DNA of 64,000 nucleotides from the NCBI RefSeq assembly GCF_000737245.1, contig NZ_JPQU01000022.1, forward strand, positions 1-64,000, in the 5' to 3' direction. Of the stretch, positions 60,385-64,000 are shown piece by piece; the stretch's first letter is position 1, and every line of letters begins with the position of its first letter. Made by a program: the position numbers and the translations under genes. This DNA is from Pseudomonas syringae. Lineage in GTDB: Bacteria; Pseudomonadota; Gammaproteobacteria; Pseudomonadales; Pseudomonadaceae. Below the pieces are notes generated by a model. It worked only from the letters and a program-made list of their open reading frames with translations. It made no database searches and was not told where the DNA came from.

Positions 60385-61527
60385 ATGAAGAGTCCGGATA
60401 GTCCCAAGGCGATGGTCATTGGCGGTTCTCTGGGCGGCCTGTTTGCCGCCACAGCGTTGCGCGCGATTGGCTGGCAAGTCGATGTTTTCGAGCGCTCCCC
60501 CGCAGCCATGGATAGCCGTGGCGGTGGCATCGTTCTGCAAGCGGATGTCCTGCAGCATTTTCGCTATGCAGGCATTCAACAGACTCATCCGCTGGGTGTC
60601 CGGTCTCATGATCGTCTGTATCTGGATCAAGCCGGTACCGTCTTGCATAAAGAACCGTTGCCACAAACCCAGACGTCGTGGAACACCGTGTACAACCTGT
60701 TGTATGGCGCATTTCCTGCCAAGCATTACCACCGCGGCAAGACGTTGGTGGATCTGACTCAGAACGAGCAACGAGTCACGGCGTTGTTTGCCGATGGCAG
60801 TCGTGCCGAAGCAGACCTGCTGGTGGGGGCCGATGGTGCAGGTTCTTCAGTGCGCAGCAGGGTGCTGTCCGGGGCCCAACCCTACTATTCGGGCTATGTG
60901 GTCTGGCGTGGGCTGGTTGACGAAGACCGACTTCCAGACTTCGCCAAGACGCAACTTTACGAGAGTTTTGTCTTTCAACAGGACCCAGGATCGCTGATGT
61001 TGGAATACATGGTGCCGGGTTTGAACGGCTCCGTTGTCCCAGGCGAGCGTCGGTTCAACTGGCTGTGGTATTTGAAAGCCGCCCAAGGGCCGGAACTGGA
61101 CGCCGTGCTCACTGACCGCCTCGGCCAGCGGCGTAGCCACTCCATTCCACCGGGGAGCCTGGCTGCGGAGCAGGAGGCTTACCTGCGGGAGATTGCAGAG
61201 CGGCATGCAAATCCGGCCTTTCGCGAGCTGATTCGCCAGACCAGCGATATTTTTGTCCAGGCAATTGTTGATCTGCACGTTCCACAAATGGTTTTCGGGC
61301 GCGTGCTGTTGACCGGCGATGCCGCGTTTGTGCCGCGACCCCATACCGCTGGAAGCACGGCCAAGGCGGCCCGCAATGCATTGTTCCTGGCGCAGGCCAT
61401 TGACGACAGTGGCGACCTCGACAAGGCACTGCAGACCTGGCAAAGACAGCAGCTTGCAGAAGGTCAGCGCATGGCGGACTGGGGAGTGAGCATGGGCAAT
61501 CGGATCATGGGTATCACGTCATCCTGA
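60385..61527 (+). CDS. FAD-dependent aromatic monooxygenase (dihydroxypyridine-hydroxylase-like)
   Basis: 380 residues from ATG 60385, preceded by AAGGAG. An open frame from 60214 overlaps the preceding gene and is rejected. FAD motif VIGGSLGGLFAATALRAIG, VGADGAGSSVR (DG motif) and LLTGDAAFVPRPHTAGSTAKA (GD motif) define a group A flavin hydroxylase. The last motif and GGGIVLQAD resemble 2,6-dihydroxypyridine 3-monooxygenase. It would hydroxylate an activated aromatic ring, fitting a pathway begun by the Mo-hydroxylase, but the substrate is inferred. Confidence 0.88.
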   Translation: MKSPDSPKAMVIGGSLGGLFAATALRAIGWQVDVFERSPAAMDSRGGGIVLQADVLQHFRYAGIQQTHPLGVRSHDRLYLDQAGTVLHKEPLPQTQTSWNTVYNLLYGAFPAKHYHRGKTLVDLTQNEQRVTALFADGSRAEADLLVGADGAGSSVRSRVLSGAQPYYSGYVVWRGLVDEDRLPDFAKTQLYESFVFQQDPGSLMLEYMVPGLNGSVVPGERRFNWLWYLKAAQGPELDAVLTDRLGQRRSHSIPPGSLAAEQEAYLREIAERHANPAFRELIRQTSDIFVQAIVDLHVPQMVFGRVLLTGDAAFVPRPHTAGSTAKAARNALFLAQAIDDSGDLDKALQTWQRQQLAEGQRMADWGVSMGNRIMGITSS

Positions 61528-61641
61528 TCCGGCGGCTCGGGCCGGGTTTAATCCATCCCTGATTAAGCACAGTCATGCAAGACCCACAATGCATGGGCAT
61601 GCACAGTCGCTACCTTCCCCGTACGTTCCAGGATGCCGTTT

Positions 61642-62541
61642 ATGGACAAGTTGCTGGCGCTCAAAATGTTTGTCGAAACCGTACGCTGTGGGGGTTATTC
61701 GTCAGCGGCGCGCAAGCTTGGCATCTCCACTTCGTCCGTGACCCGGCAGGTAGCAGGGCTGGAAAGTGAACTGGGTGCAAGCTTGCTCAATCGCACCACG
61801 CGCAGCACAAGCGTCACGATGGCGGGGCAGCACTATTTCGATAAAGCCTTGGCAATCCTTGAGGCCATCGACGAGGCCGATGCCGTGGTGACCGACCGTG
61901 GCAGCGAAGCCCAGGGACGCTTGCGGGTCAGTGTCCCGGTGGAGTTCGGTCGACGCATTATCGCTCCGCATCTGGGACGACTGCTTGATCGTCATCCTGG
62001 CCTTGAGATCAGCCTTTCACTGAGCGACGAGGTCAGTGACCTTCTCAGCCAGCAAATAGATGTATCAGTGCGCCTGGGTTCATCGGTGATCAATGAGGAT
62101 ATTGTCAGCAAGCGACTGGGGTGTTTCGAGCGATGGGTGGTGGCCAGTCCCGACTACCTGACACGCGTTGGATTACCCCGAACCCCTCGCGACCTGTTAG
62201 AGCATCAATGCCTGCGTTTTGATTACCGCACAGCCCACCAGAACTGGACATTTCAGGGGGCTGAAGAAGTCATTCGCCTGGATGTGCAAGGCCGGCTGCA
62301 AAGTAACAACGCCGACATTTTGCGAGAGTCGGCACTGGCTGGCGCAGGGGTGACGCTATTGGCAGATTGGCTGGTGCGCGACGATGTCAACGCAGGTCGT
62401 TTGACGCGCTTGCTGGAGCAATATGAAGTCAACCCCGGCAGCGCGAGCGCTTGCATCAATGCGCTGTACCTGCCCAATCACCGTGGTTCCAGTCGCATCA
62501 ATGTATTCATTGAGTTTCTTCAGGAAATTCTCACGCCCTGA
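61642..62541 (+). CDS. LysR-family regulator, probable regulator of the adjacent redox cluster
   Basis: 299 residues from ATG 61642; an ATG three codons earlier has its AGG too close. N-terminal helix-turn-helix GGYSSAARKLGISTSSVTRQVAGLE and effector domain starting GRLRVSVPVEFGRRIIAPHL (CrgA-like subgroup). It follows the FAD monooxygenase on the same strand after 114 bp, so it may control that operon and, through the sites near 58385, the Mo-hydroxylase operon. Inducer unknown. Confidence 0.9.
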   Translation: MDKLLALKMFVETVRCGGYSSAARKLGISTSSVTRQVAGLESELGASLLNRTTRSTSVTMAGQHYFDKALAILEAIDEADAVVTDRGSEAQGRLRVSVPVEFGRRIIAPHLGRLLDRHPGLEISLSLSDEVSDLLSQQIDVSVRLGSSVINEDIVSKRLGCFERWVVASPDYLTRVGLPRTPRDLLEHQCLRFDYRTAHQNWTFQGAEEVIRLDVQGRLQSNNADILRESALAGAGVTLLADWLVRDDVNAGRLTRLLEQYEVNPGSASACINALYLPNHRGSSRINVFIEFLQEILTP

Positions 62542-62692
62542 GCGAGAGTTGTGGACTCGCTATTGCTGCTGATTTCTGCGCAACGAGCAACGGCTTGGTG
62601 AGCGCGTACTCTTCGCCCTCAGCTATCCAGCCACGGCAAACCCGACTATGCTTTTCGTCTATCTTTTCCCTGCTTCTTTATGTGCGGTCTGA

Positions 62693-63598
62693 ATGAAAAT
62701 TGATGATATCGATGCCTTCGTGGCGGTGATTCGTTGCCAGTCGATCAGCCATGCGGCGCATTCTCTGAACCTGACTCAACCGGCGATCACCCGACGGGTG
62801 CAGAATTTCGAGCAGGCGCTGGGTGTCGAGTTGTTCGACCGCAACACCAAGCCGCTCAAGCCGACGCAGATGGGCAATCAGGTTTACCAGCGCTGCCTGT
62901 CGATCCTGCGCGAGATGGATGCCTTGCGTGAGCTGGTCGCCAGCGATACGCCGCCCAGCGGTTTGCTGCGCCTGGGTGTGCCGCAAACCATTGGCGATGT
63001 GGTGTTGCTCGATGCTCTCAAACAGATGCGCAGCCAGTTCCCGGATCTGCGCGCGCAGGTGTCCACTGGTTGGGGCAGTCAACTGGTGAGCAAGATCGAG
63101 AACGGCGAACTGGACGCCGCCGCAGCGCTGTTCCCGGCGGGCAAGATCTTCCCGGAGAACATCATTGGCGAGTCCATCGGCAAGATGGAGCTGGTGGTGG
63201 TCTGCGCACGCTCCGCTTTGCCAAAAGGCTCGGTGAAACTGGCGGACTGTTATGAACAGGGCTGGGTGCTCAATCCTGATGGCTGTGGTTTCCGCGCGGG
63301 CCTGCAACGAACCTTGTCGGATCAGGGCCTGAGCCTGAAGGTCAATCTGGAAACTTTCGGCACTGAATTGCAGCTGGGACTTGTAGCCGACGGCATGGGC
63401 CTTGGCCTGGTGCCGCGTCCATTGCTGGAGCGTAGCGTCCATCGTGAGCAACTGGCAGTGTTGCCAGTCAAGGATTTCAAACCGGTGATGGACCTGTGGC
63501 TGATCTACCCGCGCTTCCTCGGTAACCTGCAAGGGCCGGTCAGTTCCTTTGGCGAACTGGTGGCGCACTCGTTGAAACAGGTCAAAGACGCGGCCTGA
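62693..63598 (+). CDS. LysR-family transcriptional regulator
   Basis: 301 residues. Helix-turn-helix SISHAAHSLNLTQPAITRRVQNFE and effector domain GLLRLGVPQTIGDVVLLDAL. No strong ribosome site before ATG 62693. No divergent target gene is visible: the upstream neighbour is the other LysR gene, in the same direction, 151 bp away. Target unknown. Confidence 0.9.
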   Translation: MKIDDIDAFVAVIRCQSISHAAHSLNLTQPAITRRVQNFEQALGVELFDRNTKPLKPTQMGNQVYQRCLSILREMDALRELVASDTPPSGLLRLGVPQTIGDVVLLDALKQMRSQFPDLRAQVSTGWGSQLVSKIENGELDAAAALFPAGKIFPENIIGESIGKMELVVVCARSALPKGSVKLADCYEQGWVLNPDGCGFRAGLQRTLSDQGLSLKVNLETFGTELQLGLVADGMGLGLVPRPLLERSVHREQLAVLPVKDFKPVMDLWLIYPRFLGNLQGPVSSFGELVAHSLKQVKDAA

Positions 63599-63644
63599 TT
63601 GAAAGCAATTGCAAACACATGCATTTGAATTTGAAATCACTCTT

Positions 63645-63735
63645 CTGTAGGAGCTTGCTTGCTCGCGATGCGGTTTTCCTATCGATGCAGTGTTGTCTGA
63701 CCTGACGCTATCGCGAGCAAGCTCGCTCCTACAGA
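63645..63735. repeat. REP doublet, family B variant (TAGGAGCTTGCTTGCTCGCGAT)
   Basis: TGTAGGAGCTTGCTTGCTCG and TCGCGAGCAAGCTCGCTCCT inverted with ~45 bp between, after the second LysR gene. Its closest relative is the unit at 10970. Confidence 0.85.
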
Positions 63736-63779
63736 GGGCTGAGCTTGCTGGCGGACAGCGTTGTGTCAGGGCTTACCTG

Positions 63780-64000
63780 CTAGCGCTTGTCTTCCCCATA
63801 TTCCTTGTGGAGTTCGTAATCCAGTCGATTGCTTGATGAGCCGCCTTTCTGGGGCGTTTCGTCGAAGTGCTCCCATTCGGCTTGCTGGAAGCGGAACAGG
63901 CTGTCGTCTTCCGGTGCTTCGCGTTCGCCATACTCGTGAATCGAGTAATGCAGGTACTCGACCTTGTCGCCCCAGTCCGCTTGCAGCAAACCGTCGGCCG
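63780..64000 (-). CDS. Hypothetical protein, C-terminal part (5' end beyond the window)
   Basis: The frame is open from the window edge to the TAG at 63780-63782 (rc); the last ~73 residues are visible and no ATG is seen. Very acidic and polar, rich in Glu, Asp, His and Tyr (YLHYSIHEYGEREAPEDDS), ending RLDYELHKEYGEDKR. No membrane segment and no family I recognise. Confidence 0.6.
   Translation of the reverse strand, partial: ADGLLQADWGDKVEYLHYSIHEYGEREAPEDDSLFRFQQAEWEHFDETPQKGGSSSNRLDYELHKEYGEDKR

Overview
This window reads as chromosomal DNA of a fluorescent Pseudomonas (P. fluorescens/P. putida lineage). The basis is a pyoverdine siderophore block with textbook PvdS (IS-box) promoters, many short palindromic REP elements of the types seen in these genomes, and a gene order that, from memory, follows the PA2852-to-PA2819 stretch of P. 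aeruginosa (earP, efp, ohr, ohrR, class II DAHP synthase, enoyl-CoA hydratase, DEAD helicase, tpm, htpX, alanine aminotransferase, msrB, gpx, sagS, tRNA-Glu/Gly cluster). No insertion sequence, prophage, rRNA or CRISPR array was found.

Layout. 1-14.2 kb: pyoverdine genes. A large NRPS (cut by the window start; first module predicted D-Ser), pvdE, pvdO and pvdM lie on the minus strand, pvdP and pvdA on the plus strand. Five promoters carry TAAAT-N16-CGT 44-74 nt before a start codon. pvdN, pvdF and fpvA are not in the window. 14.3-29.6 kb: housekeeping and stress genes: an aldo/keto reductase, a GreA/GreB-like protein, earP-efp (EF-P with its rhamnosylated Arg32), ohr/ohrR with a promoter-embedded operator, a TauE/SafE permease, a LysR/DUF1127 pair, a YcaQ-type DNA glycosylase, class II DAHP synthase and the cold-shock DEAD-box helicase with a long leader.

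29.6-34.1 kb: a complete curli-type functional amyloid operon in the order csgE-csgF-csgA-csgG-csgB-csgC/H, with no csgD. The major subunit is very long (444 aa, about 18 curlin repeats), the CsgG pore constriction departs from E. coli, a strong hairpin separates csgA from csgG, and an AT-rich leader carries repeated TTATTTGACG motifs that resemble FleQ half-sites. This is the most distinctive part of the window.

34.1-47.2 kb: DOPA-dioxygenase family gene, tpm, a tandem 103-bp REP array, htpX, alaA, msrB, gpx, the hybrid sensor kinase sagS, a DUF815 ATPase overlapping the free-methionine-sulfoxide reductase gene, two tandem tRNA-Glu/tRNA-Gly pairs, and a hipBA toxin-antitoxin module with palindromic operators beside the tRNAs. 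47.3-54.0 kb: a U32 tRNA-hydroxylation protein, a chemoreceptor whose leader contains an orphan intrinsic terminator, and a sulfur operon (thiol dioxygenase, four-domain rhodanese, orphan sulfonate-binding protein).

54.2-64 kb: a periplasmic molybdenum-hydroxylase system (Mo subunit, 2Fe-2S subunit, triheme cytochrome c) divergent from a FrnE-like DsbA protein, an Old Yellow Enzyme, an FAD monooxygenase and a LysR regulator. It looks like a catabolic or detoxification cluster for an aldehyde or N-heteroaromatic compound. A second LysR gene and the 3' end of an unknown gene close the window.
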